DNA of 64,000 nucleotides from Heliopora coerulea (GCA_030142905.1 JASJOG010000021.1:434001-498000); one strand, 5' to 3'; positions 21,990 through 35,100 are shown, counted from the stretch's first letter. Numbers and translations are program-made. The notes: a model not told the origin generated them from the sequence alone.

Positions 21990-24065
21990 CTTCTGACTTG
22001 GTATACTTCGTGTTATCTTTTCAACTTACAATAATAAACAATATTGCGATGCTGATGCAGTATCAATTATGTACTTAGTGTTGGTTAACATAAACCACTA
22101 AAACCGATTATTGATCTATCAAAACCTCCCCAGCCGACTTCACACTTTTGAATCCGATTAAACTTAATATTCATTCCAAGTTGAAGTTCGATTGCCGCAA
22201 AAATAAATTTCTCTTGGTTTTTATTTTGTTAAGAAACGTTATACTTGCATACTTGTTCTTAAATTTATGTTGTGACTTTGTACGTTAAAAATAATGAGCA
22301 AGCTTAACGTTTACTCCTACAATATTTCAGCTTCATTTCCATTTAATATTTGATTTTATTGTATTTTTGCATACTGTTTATCAGAAGCTAGAAGAAGGAA
22401 GTTTCCTTTTCACACTTCATCTTGACTACGCGTTGATAAATAAGGATTAATTTGCTCTTTTGGGAGTGAAAGAAGGAGGTGTCATTCCAGCTAAATCTCA
22501 TACTTTGTCATCTCCAAATAATTACCGGACTACCTCAACATGCGTAAACTGTTTACGAACTATTAAATAGTTCAAAAACAGTCATGATGTATATAGTTAA
22601 AATATACATCATGATTACCACCAGTCCCGTAGATACATAAAATTACCTTAAGATTTTCCACTACAAGATCAAGAATGTAAGTTCATCGAAAAGAAGTATG
22701 AAGTTTTAAAGAAATCCCGCTGGTTTAAGAATCATTTTCCTTGTGCAAACCTTGATAATTTACTTAATTTAAACATTTTTAGATTGGAGGAATTAGAGGT
22801 TTTGCACGTAAAATCTTGACGCATTCTGTTTGTAATCTGATAAAATAGGTGCATGCCAATGTACATTTCACAGGATTAATTTTCTTTTTTTCATACTTTT
22901 ATTAAAGGTTTCAACAAGATTAGGAATAACATAAACAGAATAAGTGTTTTTGCGGTCTTAAGACGAATTACTTAACAAATCTTTCGTTAAATGGGATTAC
23001 CAAAAAGTATTTTAAAACTTTATATTCTCAAAATTCTTGGCAAAGGATAAGCGGGGGAAGCACTCTTGAATTGTCCCGCAAATCTATGCACAAAAACCAC
23101 AAATGCCATCCAAAAAGGTGTTTCTCTCTCAGAAAGAAAACAAATCAAACAGATCAAAGCAAGTGACAGTCAGCTGACAGTCACTTCGACGTGTATGTAT
23201 CTCTAGTTTCAAAATTAGGACCGTTTGTGCAAGAGTAAATAAGCCACACTTTATATGTGCCGCGGGTAAAGTATGTCGCGATCACTTGTATAAATGGCCC
23301 AGAGAGAAGTTGTTCACGACCAAAATAAACCACGGCTAATTTAAGTCGCGAAAATTCTTGTAGAAATCACTGTACGTGGCATGTTCTAGCCGTTGGCTTG
23401 TATTATCCTCCCCACTTCTCGTAAGCGAGAAATAAGTTGCGGCAAGAATGAGACCACAATCATTCGTATAAATGGTCGGCAATGAAATTTTTCGCCACAA
23501 AAATAAACCGTAGCGAAAGTGCTCTTGTAAATGTACCTCACTGCTCATTATCTCTCGCATAAATAAACTTATTAGACAAATAACGACATGGAATGGCAAG
23601 TGAGCAATTTACTCAGTCTACATTTTATTGGCATTCGCTCAAACAAACTTATACAAAATCCTCGAAGTTTAACAACACCCGAATGCCTAAAACCGAACTT
23701 CATGATCGGATGATTCAGGCACAAAAGTCTCCAGTTACTAAATTCTCTTCTCTATGGCTAAAAACATCTCAATAAGAATCAGGATTTAAAACAAACGTCT
23801 TCGGAAACATAGACACCAAATATGTGAACATATTCGGTGGTGGCCTCAGATGTCTTTGTCCGGCGGGACCAACGAGAGGCACTATAGTTTCTAATGGGGA
23901 TTTTTCCTCCGGGAAATATACTGAATGTTGGACAAAATATAAATATAAAATACTATTAATATAATGGAATTTTCGGTTTCCACGATTCCAATAAAATATC
24001 ATCACACTGTTGATCCAATATCACCTTTTTATTCAAAATGAGTTTTCCATGTATAAATAGAGACT
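21990..24065. other. Unassigned region with one small hairpin
   Basis: No gene recognised. A short hairpin, tcatgatgtatat against atatacatcatga, lies at about 22582-22614. Confidence 0.4.
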
Positions 24066-24110
24066 AAAACTTCACAATTAACCTAAACTGCGAAGTCAAC
24101 TGAAAAAGTT

Positions 24111-24181
24111 GACTCGAGCGGGATTTGAACTTGCGCCTTCGGAACACTGGTCCGCCGCTCTACCTGTTGAGCTATCGAGTC
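24111..24181 (-). tRNA. tRNA-Thr-like sequence (left unit), likely pseudogene
   Basis: The minus strand has a perfect 7-bp acceptor stem (GACTCGA/TCGAGTC), a D stem GCTC/GAGC, an anticodon loop reading ccAGTgt, and a T loop TTCAAAT. The anticodon position reads AGT (Thr). However, U33 is C, the anticodon stem has a mismatch and the T stem has two, so I think it is a repeat-borne tRNA relic and not a working gene. Confidence 0.45.
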
Positions 24182-24269
24182 CACAGAGATAGGAGGCGAA
24201 TTTTATCCAATTTAAGCGCACGAGATATTCTCGCGACAACTTAACGCTATCCATGAGGATGGATGTGCA

Positions 24270-24305
24270 GTGTTTCAATTCTATTTCAGAATCATCCTCA
24301 GGGTA
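24270..24305 (-). ncRNA. Hammerhead-like core in the repeat spacer
   Basis: On the minus strand CTGAGGA is followed by a gattct/agaatt stem and GAAAC. The core bases fit CUGANGA and GAAA, with an extra T before stem II. A related CTGAGGA string sits at about 24526 on the plus strand and another at 15550. Stems I and III are not convincing. Confidence 0.35.
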
Positions 24306-24390
24306 TTATGAAACTTCATGGATAGTGTTAAGTTGTCGCGAGAATATCTCGTGCACTTCAATAGAATAAAACTCGCCTTCAGTCCCCGCG

Positions 24391-24465
24391 GACTCGATAG
24401 CTGAACAGGCCAGTAGAGCGGCGAACCGGTATCCCGAAGGTGAGAGTTCAAATCCCGCTCGAGTC
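24391..24465 (+). tRNA. tRNA-Thr-like sequence (right unit), likely pseudogene
   Basis: Same acceptor stem as the left unit (GACTCGA/TCGAGTC). The D-arm region is enlarged by an insertion, and the anticodon position reads GGT (Thr). The T stem is disrupted (gagag opposite cccgc). Diverged partner of 24111-24181 in opposite orientation. Confidence 0.4.
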
Positions 24466-24739
24466 AACTTTTTCAGTTGACTTCGGCAGTGTAGGTTAAT
24501 TGTGAAATTTTCGTTTCATAATACCCTGAGGAAGATTCTAAAATAAAATAGAGACCGAGATATCTAAATTTCACACTTTCGATAGGAGTTTGGGGGTGCG
24601 CAAAGTGGGAGCAAATTTTTTTAAGCGGCGGGCAAATGTCCCCTCGTGCCCCCACTTCGCGTCATCGCTGAACATATCCGATATTTGATTTTTTCGTATA
24701 AAACAATAACAAAACATCCGCATTGAAATTAATGTGAAT

Positions 24740-24895
24740 GAATCTAAGTCTCTTTCACCTTTCACCTCTCTAAAACTGTCTGCCTCTGTCCTTCTCTCTG
24801 TCTGTGCAGTATCTTTACGAATTTCTTCTATCTCTTTTTCTCTACTTTATGTCTCTATCTTTATCTTTGTATCTATTTGTCTCTGTCTTTTTGTC
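24740..24895 (+). repeat. Pyrimidine-rich low-complexity tract
   Basis: Degenerate TCTCT/TCTGTC sequence. Similar CT-rich tracts occur at about 26450-26520 and 27015-27085. No period is clean enough to define. Confidence 0.6.
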
Positions 24896-24989
24896 AGTCA
24901 CGCTTTAGATCGATGCATACAACTGTGACTGCACAGCGCTTGATTCAACTACAAAATCGTGTGTAAATATTGGTGAGGGTTTATCGACA

Positions 24990-25800
24990 TCTGTAGTCGT
25001 TCTCGACCACACTAAGGCCATTGATACAATGGACCATCTTTGTTACCCTGCAAACTTGAACATTATGGTATTACAGGTGCAGCACTTGGTTAGTATAAAT
25101 CGGACTTTCATGATCGCAAACGGTGCTTTTATATTGATGTGAAATTATTCGAGTCAACGACACATCTCTCGTAGTCTTCCTAGGGATCGATTCTTAGCCA
25201 ACTATTATTTTTTTTATCATACATTAATCACCTTACATGCTGTTTAAATTCTTCCAAAGATTGAATGATTGTTGATGACACCAACATCATGCAGAATCTC
25301 TACGGAAAATTTTGAAGAACTTGAACGTTTGGTAAATATAGACTTATAGATCCCAACAGCATTAATAAATGATTGTTGACCAATGAAGTCACGGTCAATT
25401 TAACCAAGAAAGAATTTATTGTATTTGGCTATGATAATAAAATCCGAAACTTAATCAAACCATGTGATTTGAGATTGGGAAACCATATAAAAAAACTCAC
25501 AATAGTAAATTCAATTTATTTTAGACAACAGACTGGGATGGAATGAATACATAAATTACTTTGCTAAAAAAATTCGAATGCCATAGCTGCATGAAAGATG
25601 TTCAGAATGTTGGTGACCCTCTGCAATTCCTTAACCTAGCCATCAGAAGAACGGCATTGATGTCTTTCAGAGTGAAAGGCTACAAAAATTACAGAATTGA
25701 GCAGTAAGGTTATAACTGGATCACTATTCAAAATACGCTCGCGTAACTCTCTCAATAATTTGGGATGAGGCAATTAAGCTGTTGAAGACTTTAAACAAGT
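24990..25800 (+). pseudogene. Decayed LINE reverse transcriptase
   Basis: Broken plus-strand reading shows LDHTKAIDTMDH (cf. the LINE motif LD-x-SKAFDTVDH), VDDTNIMQ (the catalytic DD box region, FADDTN-like), and later KKEFIVFGYDNKIRN and LQKLQN-like segments. These are in the right order for a CR1/L2/Jockey-type RT. Many stops and frameshifts. A possible 3' continuation (KPWN, then IR-like residues) is at about 26810-26890. The clade cannot be fixed by eye. Confidence 0.6.
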
Positions 25801-26804
25801 GTTCGTTATGATGCAGAAAATGAAAGAAATACAGAAAGCATCAAAATGCTTCATCAATTCTAATTACCTGTTAACCGAATGTGAGGTCTGTACGGGAAAG
25901 TATTTGCCTGAGGTTTTTCTACAGAGGTTTTCTGTATGGAAAAAACCAAGAGCAAATATTTCTCCTTGCAGACCGAACAAACGAGGTTAATAAAGAATTT
26001 ATTATATGGCTTTTGGTTACTTTCCTTATGGCCTTTAACGAACTTTTAGTTCGTGAGTGAGCGGCTTAGGTTTTCTTGCCTGTTTTTTGCTAAATCTTTT
26101 GTAAAACGTACCTGAATCTAGTTTGTTTACCTTCAAATCAACTCAGAAATTTTCCCGCCAAAACTTGCTGGCCTGTAGGAAAAACTTATTGCACGGCTAG
26201 GCAGCCAATTAGCGTGCGTCATTTTTCGTACAGCCCAGATAGCTTGCTCAACCATATGATAAAGTAGAGTAATGGATATCAACAATAACAATTTACGTCA
26301 CAAAAATATAAATCTCTAGTTATCCAAACCTCAGTCTGAGTACATGAAAAAAGCGTTATTAAAGGAGTAAATGCGTGGAATGCATGAGCAATGAAAAATT
26401 CAACCCACATGTATGTTTTCAAATTGTTTAAATGGCTCTCCTTCACCTATCCATATATACATTTGTCTATCTGTCTGTCTGCCTCTTCCACTCACTGTAT
26501 CTCTCCGACTCTCTAAATCTTATTTAAAAGATCTAATAAAGGTCATTCGATGGATTTCCAAAAAACTTCAAAACGGTCAACACACAGTCTACTCCAGAAC
26601 TTTCATTAGATGGGCCTTGTTACAGGGATAAATTGTTAGAAAGTTGTAGAGAATTAATAAAACTTGAATAATCGGGCACAAACTTATCAAATGAATATAT
26701 TTATTCTAGTAAATTTCGTTAAATTGTTGCGAACATAGAAAATGCAATAATCATTCATCTTCATCAAATCCTGAATTAAAAACATGAAGACGCGTTTTCG
26801 ATAT

Positions 26805-26895
26805 GATTGGGTAAAACCGTGGAACAGAGTTTTCTAAAATATCAGAGTTCCTCAAACTAAAGGCTTTTAAAGAAAAAAATTCTTCAAGCGATTCA
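26805..26895 (+). pseudogene. Possible LINE RT C-terminal remnant
   Basis: A broken frame with KPWNRVF, IRVPQTKGF and KKFFKR recalls the W-N-x-L-P ... FK-x-x-L C-terminal end of CR1/Jockey-like RT ORFs. It could be the end of the relic at 24990-25800, split by later insertion. Weak. Confidence 0.3.
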
Positions 26896-27494
26896 CAGTA
26901 GGCTTTGCTCCGCTAAATGTATTCATATATTGTATTAAATTAAATTTCATCTACATGATGAGTACGGCTCACATATCAATCGTAATTTAAAATGGAAACA
27001 AAACTATAGTAACCTATCAGTCTCTCTTCCTCTATCTGTCTTTCCTCTTTCAGTCTTTCCGAGTCTCCGTCTCTTTGTCGCCCAATGTTTCTAAAGTACT
27101 TAGTGGTCGAATTAGACTAAAAGAACTGTTAAATCCAATTATATCAATGATATCAATGATTGGAAGAATTATAACATGTTGTATATAAGATTAACTTCAA
27201 AAGAACTGACTAGACAGCAGTGTAGCCGACGCCAGTATGTCGCTGACCGGTAAGAGTTAGGGTTTCTATCGAAGTTAATGAGCCTGCGATACGGTCACAT
27301 AGTGATATCCCCAAACCTGCAGTTGCACCAAAGAACTGTGGAATGCGTACAAAACAGATGTATTCTGCATGGACCTTGACCTGTCCAGATTCGATCAGAT
27401 ATGCCATGAAGTTATTGAATAAGTTCTTAGTAAAACAGTCACGTCTCACTCATTAGTTACTGAGAAAGAGTTAAAAAGCACTTTAAACAGTAAA

Positions 27495-27846
27495 CAGTGG
27501 CGTATCCAGACGTCAGGGTATTTGCAGGACCGGCAGACCGAACGAGCGAACCAAAGGGGTGACCTCCTGTGCGAAATGGGGCTGAGGTGTCCCTCAGAAA
27601 TATTTTAAAAAATAAAATTTATGGAATTAATCACGCCTGAGGAAGCTGCTGTATTTAGTCATTGCTGTCACTGAATTGAGTCGGATTTACCAAGGGTAAC
27701 TCATCGCATTAAAAACAATTTCAAGCTTCAGGTAATTTTTGGCTTTTTGTTTCATTTTCTTCATGTAATTTTGTCGCTGATTTATTTCTTTGGAAAAAAG
27801 AATTGCTGGCCCTGGCCTGCAGGCCTGTAGGCTGGGTACGCCACTG
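27495..27846. mobile_element. hAT-type MITE
   Basis: Starts CAGTGGCGTATCCAG and ends ctgggtacgccactg, an inverted match of about 15 bases with a few changes. GTAAA lies immediately outside both ends, a possible 5-bp target duplication. About 350 bases, no transposase. Confidence 0.7.
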
Positions 27847-27849
27847 GTA

Positions 27850-30400
27850 AAGTTACCGGGGAAAAGTTGAAAGGTACGGCTCTCCATTTAGTCATATTAC
27901 TTACGAGTTTCTGCGAATCAACTGTTTGTCATTAAAAGGATGTCTGAGAAATCTGGTCTCCATAAAAACTTTTTTTTTCACCGTTCTGCGACCAGCTCAC
28001 AGCTTTTTGTTTACTAAGTTGGATTTGTACAAAATTTTATTTTTCACTTTTTTTCTTCAACTTATTCTTTTCTTGACAAAGGTGAGGAGCTGTGATGGTG
28101 CCCACGTCACGTGGGACACGTGGGACGCATGGGACGTGTTATATATCATTGCGGTAAACTAAAGTATACTCGGCCGAATCACGGTTGACGATAACCTAAA
28201 ATGGCTCAACAAATTACCCCAGTGGTGTACTGAGTACTATCGACGCCCTGACTCAAACTCAACTCTTCAGCAATGCCCAACTCGTAATATAAAATTTGTG
28301 ATAGCAACGACCTGACATTACTAAAATTTCAGAAAGATAAAATCTAATATACTTTACAATGTTTTTTATTTTATTTTTATATAGAAATATAGACATCACA
28401 ATTTGACACCCTCCAGGTTTGGCGCCAAGGGACCATTGTCCCACAACTTCCCATCGTCTTGTCACTGAATCACGGGTGGTGCCAGAGGGGGGTAGAGGGG
28501 GCAGAGGGGACTACTGGCCTCTGTCGGTGAAAAATTAACAATTCATCGGGGAATTGTCACTGATGATGACACATATATATTGTACAAACTATGAGTTCTT
28601 GTTGATTTAGAGCGCAAAAAAAGATGATAGACTCTTCTCTTCATGTCAAATCTAAGAATAAAATGTGCCTAGTCAGTTGTTGCAAAATTCAGAAGTTGAA
28701 GAATCAAATGAACTATGAAATTGTTAAATTTTTAAGAACTACATCTCTTCTGTTTTCATCATTCTTAATATTAATGGATTGCCATTGACATCATGTTGAT
28801 CATATTGGCGTTACTTGAACCAAAACGAATGACGTCAACATTAGTTGTTATTCTATGTAACCTCCAATATGGCGCCGTATCTTTGCCTTTTGAATCTCAA
28901 GAAATCGATGATAACCGACCTGTATTACTGTAAGATTTGAGTCATGCATAGAAAAGGCGTTTCAAATATGTCAAATTACGTTTTGTTCCTGTTAGTTTCG
29001 GAGCCAAGGAAGAATAATGACATATCGAACGAGGCAATCAATAATTTTAGCGTCTTATTATTTGGTGAGCAAAGGTACTTTATCAATGTCTCTTCCTTTT
29101 GAAATTTTTCTCTTTTCTGGGATTCAAATAAGAATTGACTAATTTCCGAATTCCCACAACTAAGGACAACTTTGAACGTAGCCTGGTTGCTTTTGTCACA
29201 TGCGCCGTCATGGAAATCCCATAACTAGGTTTGTTGTGTAAGTGCACGTCATGAAAGGCAATGTTGGTTTTTTAGAGCAGTTGGTTTTTTACTTCACAAC
29301 AGTGTAGACTGTGGAAATAAGCAACATATTTTATCCCGTTCTCTAAAGGCGATGGAGCGAAACTGAAGCTCAGAGGAGGTCATTGTTTACATGAGAAGTG
29401 CCGGCACTCTAATAAAGACTTGTTCACTACATCCGCCATATTTTCAGCCCATATTTACATTAGAAGAGACGGCCCTCGTACGGAGCTGGTTCCCTTTAAG
29501 CCATTTTTATTCAACTAAACATCAGGAACAGGGTCTGATTCGACTAATGTCCAAACATCATGGAGTACATTGAAAAAAGGAGGGATAAGTAACCGAGTTT
29601 TTTTAACCAACTTTGAGGTGTTTGGATAGAGGATGAAGCACTCTTTCGAGTGTTTCTTCTACTTTTTCCAAGAAATCCGTATTTTAAAGATAGAATTAGG
29701 TAGAAAGTTGTGAAAAATGTTATGCCAATTAAGATCATATATCTAAACCGACTGTCTCGGCACTAATTTCCTAAATTTTCATCTCATGAATAGCTAATGA
29801 GTTGAACAAGATAAGTTTCAAGTCCTATCACTTAGGTAAGATCGGCTTAGTGTCATACGAAAGAAACAATCTGACCTTTTCTGACATGTTATTAATTTAT
29901 GTCCTATGCATAACTCATGGATAAAAGATCTTGTGGAATAAATAAAAAGCTATAAAAATGTGAGGTAAAACTTTGTGACGTGTCGGTGAACATAGTTTTA
30001 AATTGCCAGTCTTGATTGGCGGGGAGACCGTTTCAAGCCATTTTGTATGTATTTTAAAAAGAATTGAAAAAAATATGTTTTACCTTAAATGTGGATAACA
30101 ATGTCGGATTGCCATTGCTTTTACCTTTATACACAGTTAATAGAAAGAGAGACATGCTTTACATGAGGAATATCCAGGCATGTAAGCGAGATCTCGATTA
30201 TTTAAAGACATGAAATCACTATAAGTCACGCTGTCCCGGATGCTATACAAAGAAGCAGTGGCATTTACGAAATTAAACCAAAAGCGATATCTCGACAAAA
30301 CGAGCCAGGCTTTGTTGCAGAACTGCCAGGAACGGCTTTATGTAAATATCCCCCAACTATATTGAAGGTTTCAAGATGCAAGTCAATCAGTCAACATTTA
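27850..30400. other. Unassigned region
   Basis: No gene recognised. A G-rich patch (gggggtagagggggcagagggg) near 28485-28510 follows cagtggtgtactgag at 28223 and may be another degraded hAT-like end. I cannot define an element. Confidence 0.35.
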
Positions 30401-30493
30401 TTCAACAGATATGGGACATACGAGAACTTTAAAAAGCATTAAAATAACTCAACTAACTCAAAATTGTAAAATCTTGTCTCAACCACTTGTTGC

Positions 30494-30640
30494 GATGACA
30501 TTTCCCACTGCGAGTCCTTCATCAAGTCAGACAAAAGGAAATGAGGGCGACATACCTCAGTTTTCCGACTGGGAGCATCAACTTTTTTATCTATCTGGGC
30601 TGATGAAGGACATATAAGCACGTAGGTACGAAAAGTTGTC
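30494..30640. mobile_element. PLE terminal debris with inverted hammerhead-like motifs
   Basis: On the minus strand TTGATGAAGGACTCGC followed by GAAATGTC lies at about 30495-30528. On the plus strand CTGATGAAGGACAT followed by GAAAAGTTGTC lies at about 30600-30645. Both resemble the PLE-2 terminal motif and face outward. Probably a heavily deleted inverted PLE copy. Confidence 0.35.
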
Positions 30641-30649
30641 TCTTAAGAC

Positions 30650-31476
30650 AGCTTTCTGCGAAGATTAGATCACAAGACGGTTACGGCTCTTTAATTCTTC
30701 CTGATATGTTCGCCCTAAATTCATAATCAAGGTCAAAATATTTTAGCGTGACTCATCTTACCTATCTACCTAAAAGGTTTTATTTTTTTTAAGTCATACA
30801 TTTTTCAGTCATACATTTAAATAGGAAACAATCAAATATGAAGTTTCACTAAGTTGACAAACGCTACCTTGCGCCAACAAGTCACATCACATCAACCCTC
30901 AGTAGAGGATGGCCATTTCAATAAAATTCTGGAGCTTGGATTGTCAAAATGGGTCATATTTGTAGGTGGCAAGGTGGCCAGAATGAATTTCTTCGCCACG
31001 GATAAACACCATTTAACAATAGATTTTGTACTCAATTATCACGAACCTGAGAGACATGTTAGATCTGTTCATACCAAATTTTGGCCAGAATGATGAATGC
31101 GTAGGTATTAGCTAAAAATACGTTTACGTTTTGGTCGCTTTTTTGGATGAGATGAATTTATTATCCAACACGGGAGCGAAAACGAAATGTACTTTTACCT
31201 TGTACTCGAACCTTTTTTTTCTAAAAAGTGGCATGATCGACATTAAAACCTCTCGGTTATAATACAGACGTTATGTGATTTGAGCGAAAAACGTGTCTTT
31301 GGATGGTACTTTGCACATGGATGAAAAAAATTATTAGTTAATATTTTATCTTGTTTCTTTCAGCCAATACAAGTTTAAAGACCAGAATTGTAGATTATTT
31401 CTTAAACATCGCCATTCATGCGATATATTAATACAGTCTGACATTTCATTGCCAAACGCGCAACATCTTACTAATA
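30650..31476. other. Unassigned spacer
   Basis: No gene or repeat recognised on either strand. Confidence 0.35.
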
Positions 31477-32102
31477 CACTGGCGGTCAAAAAGAACTGCT
31501 CACTTGTGGTGCAGACAGTAACTTGGTTTGCAGCTGTTGGGACCAACCTCTCTCAGTCTTCGGGTAGTGGAAGTAGAGGCACTCTCATCATGTTCAATCT
31601 GCATCTCTGCTTAATTTTCCGGTGCCGTCTTAAAGCGATTTCACTTGCTTTTCTCACCATGATTCTCTCCTCTCTCTTAGTAGTTTTCAATTTTACGTCC
31701 AGGGATCTTCAAATCTTTAACACTTCCAATAAGTCTCGGCTTCTTCAAAATATTACTGACACTTCTCTGGCTACAGCCCACTTGATCAGCAATCTCCCAT
31801 TGCGAGTAATTTTCCCTCCATTTTCAAGGCTGATCCTTGGCCCTAGACCCATGATTTTGCATGTTGCTTGAAATTCGTATTTTACCAACAATTAAAAGTA
31901 GCCTCCGGGGTAACCAGGAATACATCTTGCCTTCTCCATAAAAAAATTTCCTTAAAATGACTGGGCTCTATTAAAAATTGTGGGAGACACGTTAAAATTA
32001 TCTGAAATTTACCGTTTTGGCATAGGAGTGAGCAAAAGCCATTGCTGCAAGTCTTCATTACCCAAGCAATGGAACTTGAGTAGTTGTTTTTGACTGCCAG
32101 TG
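31477..32102 (-). mobile_element. Tc1-like deletion derivative
   Basis: Ends CACTGGCGGTCAAAAAGAAC and, inverted, CACTGGCAGTCAAAAACAAC, with TA on both outer sides (31475-31476 and 32103-32104). That is the TA target duplication of the Tc1/mariner group. About 626 bases. Minus-strand transposase N-terminal remnant inside. Confidence 0.85.
31570..31825 (-). pseudogene. Tc1-like transposase N-terminal remnant
   Basis: The minus strand reads WEIADQVGCSQRSVSNILKK, a paired-type helix-turn-helix, then GSVKDLKIPGRK (the GRPR-like linker), and after in-frame stops NRFKTAPEN and IEHDESAST. That is the order of Tc1 transposase DNA-binding domains. Stops break it, and the DDE catalytic domain is deleted. 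Confidence 0.75.
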
Positions 32103-32104
32103 TA

Positions 32105-35100
32105 TATGACTTTGTTCTTCACCCAAGTACATAATCCCACATAATTAAATAAAAGTAAAACTTATGTAAGAATAAAGCAATTTGGATGACATCGGAAAAG
32201 GCTTTGGGTTAATTCCCAACCCACTTGTAACATTTTCAAAAGTTCTCCGGACTACTTATGTTTTGAAAACCTACAACGATGGGATAAGAAGTTTGTAGGT
32301 TGTTTCTTTCACTGGTACTTGATACGGGAAGAATTTATATTTTCATTGTTTCTAAAGTATTGCTTGTTAGAAAATTTTGTAAGTTTTTCAATAAATCAAA
32401 ACCTGACGTAACTGTTGGCTTCAGACAAGCTGTATGGTCCATCTTTGTTTTGAGTGAGTCGTCTCATTTAAGGATAAATTCAATGATCGTCTCATAAGCA
32501 AACGAATTACGCCGATGACACTTGACATTATTTTTAATAATTTTTTAGAGTCGTAGAAAGAATTTTTTTTCGCCCTCTGTAGATGCCTAAATTTAAAATT
32601 GATGAGCCAAATCCTACTTTAGATTCTCACCCACCTTTACGACAAATTGTCTTCGTTAAACCACGCACGCCACTTTTTAATTTCGGTTCATGATGAGAAT
32701 TTCAAATGATCTTTGGCTGGAAGAATGCTGGTTAAAATATGAGAATTTAGGGATTGTTAACCCTTCGAGGCCTTTCACGCGTAAAATCGTCTAGCGTTAG
32801 CCAGAATAAAATTAATAAACACGAGAAATGCCGTCGTCAGGCATCAGTGTTGAAAGAATCACGTCTAAAGTATGGCAATAAAACAAAGCGAAGAAATCAA
32901 TTGCCACATGGAGAATATGTTAAAAACAAACGATCATCTCAAAGGAAAATTCATTATCAAGACTGACCTTTACATAAAGTGACGAATAATTAGACAGATA
33001 GCAGACTATTTAGAAGAATCGATAATGATATTCGTAGTATGTTATGCCCATGGGTGTCCTGTTTTTCTCCATACATTCCTCACAAGGCCTCTTGAGTTGG
33101 AAGTATCGAATATTGTTTCCCAACCTACAAATCAATGTTTAGTGTGGTTGATAAAATTTTGTTCCACAATAACCTTGCTTCACAATTTCGTGACAGGGTC
33201 AAATTAAACCCATAAACACCAAAGTCTCTCGACAAAGAAAAAGGATTTTTATGAAAGCTCTCTCTTCCGTTACTAATCTAACTGTTGAGTTTTGATAGTC
33301 TTGAGTTTTTTCGAGCCAAATTGGCACTCAGCTCTTCACCCCACGTACGCCGCGGTGTCTGTGTAGTTTGTGTCTTAATTAAGTGCATTCTTAAAAATAA
33401 TCGTATCATTTTATTCCAGACTATTATCTCTACCTTCAGCTTTCACTTTTGATAATTTATCAAAGAAGCAAATTTTACAATAATTTTAACAGTAATTTGT
33501 GGAATAAAAAAAACTTGAATATGCATTGATTTATCTTTAACCACGTGTCACTACATTTTCTCATGCGTTAATCTATTTAAGTGCTGGAGGAAAATGTCAT
33601 TTGCAAAAAAATTCCATGCTCCAGAATAAACTTTTTCATTGAGGTAAGCAATTCTGGTAATGATAGCGTTGTGGGTCAGCTTACAGAATTCATACGTTAT
33701 GAGGAGGGAGAAGATTTTCACTCGCATGTATAAATAAACTAATTAAAAATAGTAATACAATTTGCCATTCCTGTGGTGGTTTTGTGGGTTGGAGGAGAAT
33801 ATGTTTTATTTGCTAATGTACTGTGATAATCTCTGTTTTCTTTGCTCGGGAGTATGGGTTCATAACCCTAAATCTCCACAATTTTCCCTCAAATACGTTA
33901 GGGAAGAAACTTTGAACTGATTTTCAATTTTCTCAGGGAAGATAAGTCGTATTTCCTTCACACATTTACACAAGGGAAAGTAGAGGGCTCATAAGAGATG
34001 CTAAAGGTGTCCTTGGCACATTAGTTTAGGTAAGGATGTCTGAAAATCAACAGCACGTGTGAATGACAAAGAGTGAACTAGATCAAAACCGCCGTGCGTA
34101 ATGCCACCCAATTGTATTAATTAAGTCACATCCGTTATCATAAAAACGCCTTGATATTTTGTTATTTATAGGACGGTTTTCCTCGGATTGATATTTTCAT
34201 TTTGAAAATTTCGTCAGCGTAACGAACGGGAAGATACTGCATCCTGTTGATCAGACATAATAACTAGGGTTTAATAACTGATTCAAAACATAGGCGGGGC
34301 CGTCGGAAGAGGGGGTGTAGGGGGTGTAACACACCCAATATTTATATTTGATGAAATTCAGGTAAATTACTGGCTGATTCAAACTAACAATCAGGTAAAC
34401 TACAGAATTTCACGCAATTACGCTACATTAAGTTTGTCGTTGTCACTTCTCTAATCTGGAAAACTCTGTGAGTATTTAATCCATTGTAACCTTCCTTAGC
34501 AACTCGTGAATGTCTGTCAAACTAAATACGTGAAGTCCGAAAAACTTTAAATACCAAATACTTTAAATTTTAAATCCGCTTCGGATGATTTCCATCGGTT
34601 ATACAAAACATTTACCAGACAGTAAACTTTCCTGAAGTAGAAAAATGGCAGACCAGACATGCAAAAATTGAATGACCTAAATCGATCAAGTATGATTGTT
34701 ATTCTAATTAATATTCTACTCTGTGTGGCAAAAATAAATTAGCGAAAATCTGCACAAGAACGAAACAAAAAATAGGCAATCTTTAAGACATCAAATTTTG
34801 AAGATGTGTGGAAAGGAATTTGTACTACGAAACAAAGAATATCTCAAATAAATTCATCTGGAAGGAGAACATGTTATACGAAGTTACGTCTTTCAGTTCT
34901 GTCGATAGAAATTAATGTCATTTCTGTCCAGTATTATCGTAGATATATTTGTTGTACTAAAGAATTGGTTTGCGACCACTAATCTATGATTATTTTACAA
35001 CAAAAGATTTCCGGTTTTGTGCAGAAACTGAAAAGGTTCTCATTTACCTGAAAAGATACCTGAAAAGGTTCTCATTTAGGACGGAAGAACTCACAGTTTA

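Larger units (their letters stand above)
24066..24510. repeat. Inverted pair of tRNA-like repeat units
   Basis: 24066-24256 is the inverted, diverged copy of 24313-24510, with a spacer of about 56 bases. Each unit holds a stretch with cgcgagaatatctcgtgc, a tRNA-like block, and a 3' segment with aactttttcagttgactt. Probably a tRNA-derived SINE or retrozyme-like repeat inserted as an inverted dimer. Confidence 0.7.

Noticed and set aside
31449..31871. 140-codon plus-strand open frame
   Set aside because: It is antisense to the Tc1-like transposase remnant, whose motifs explain the sequence better.
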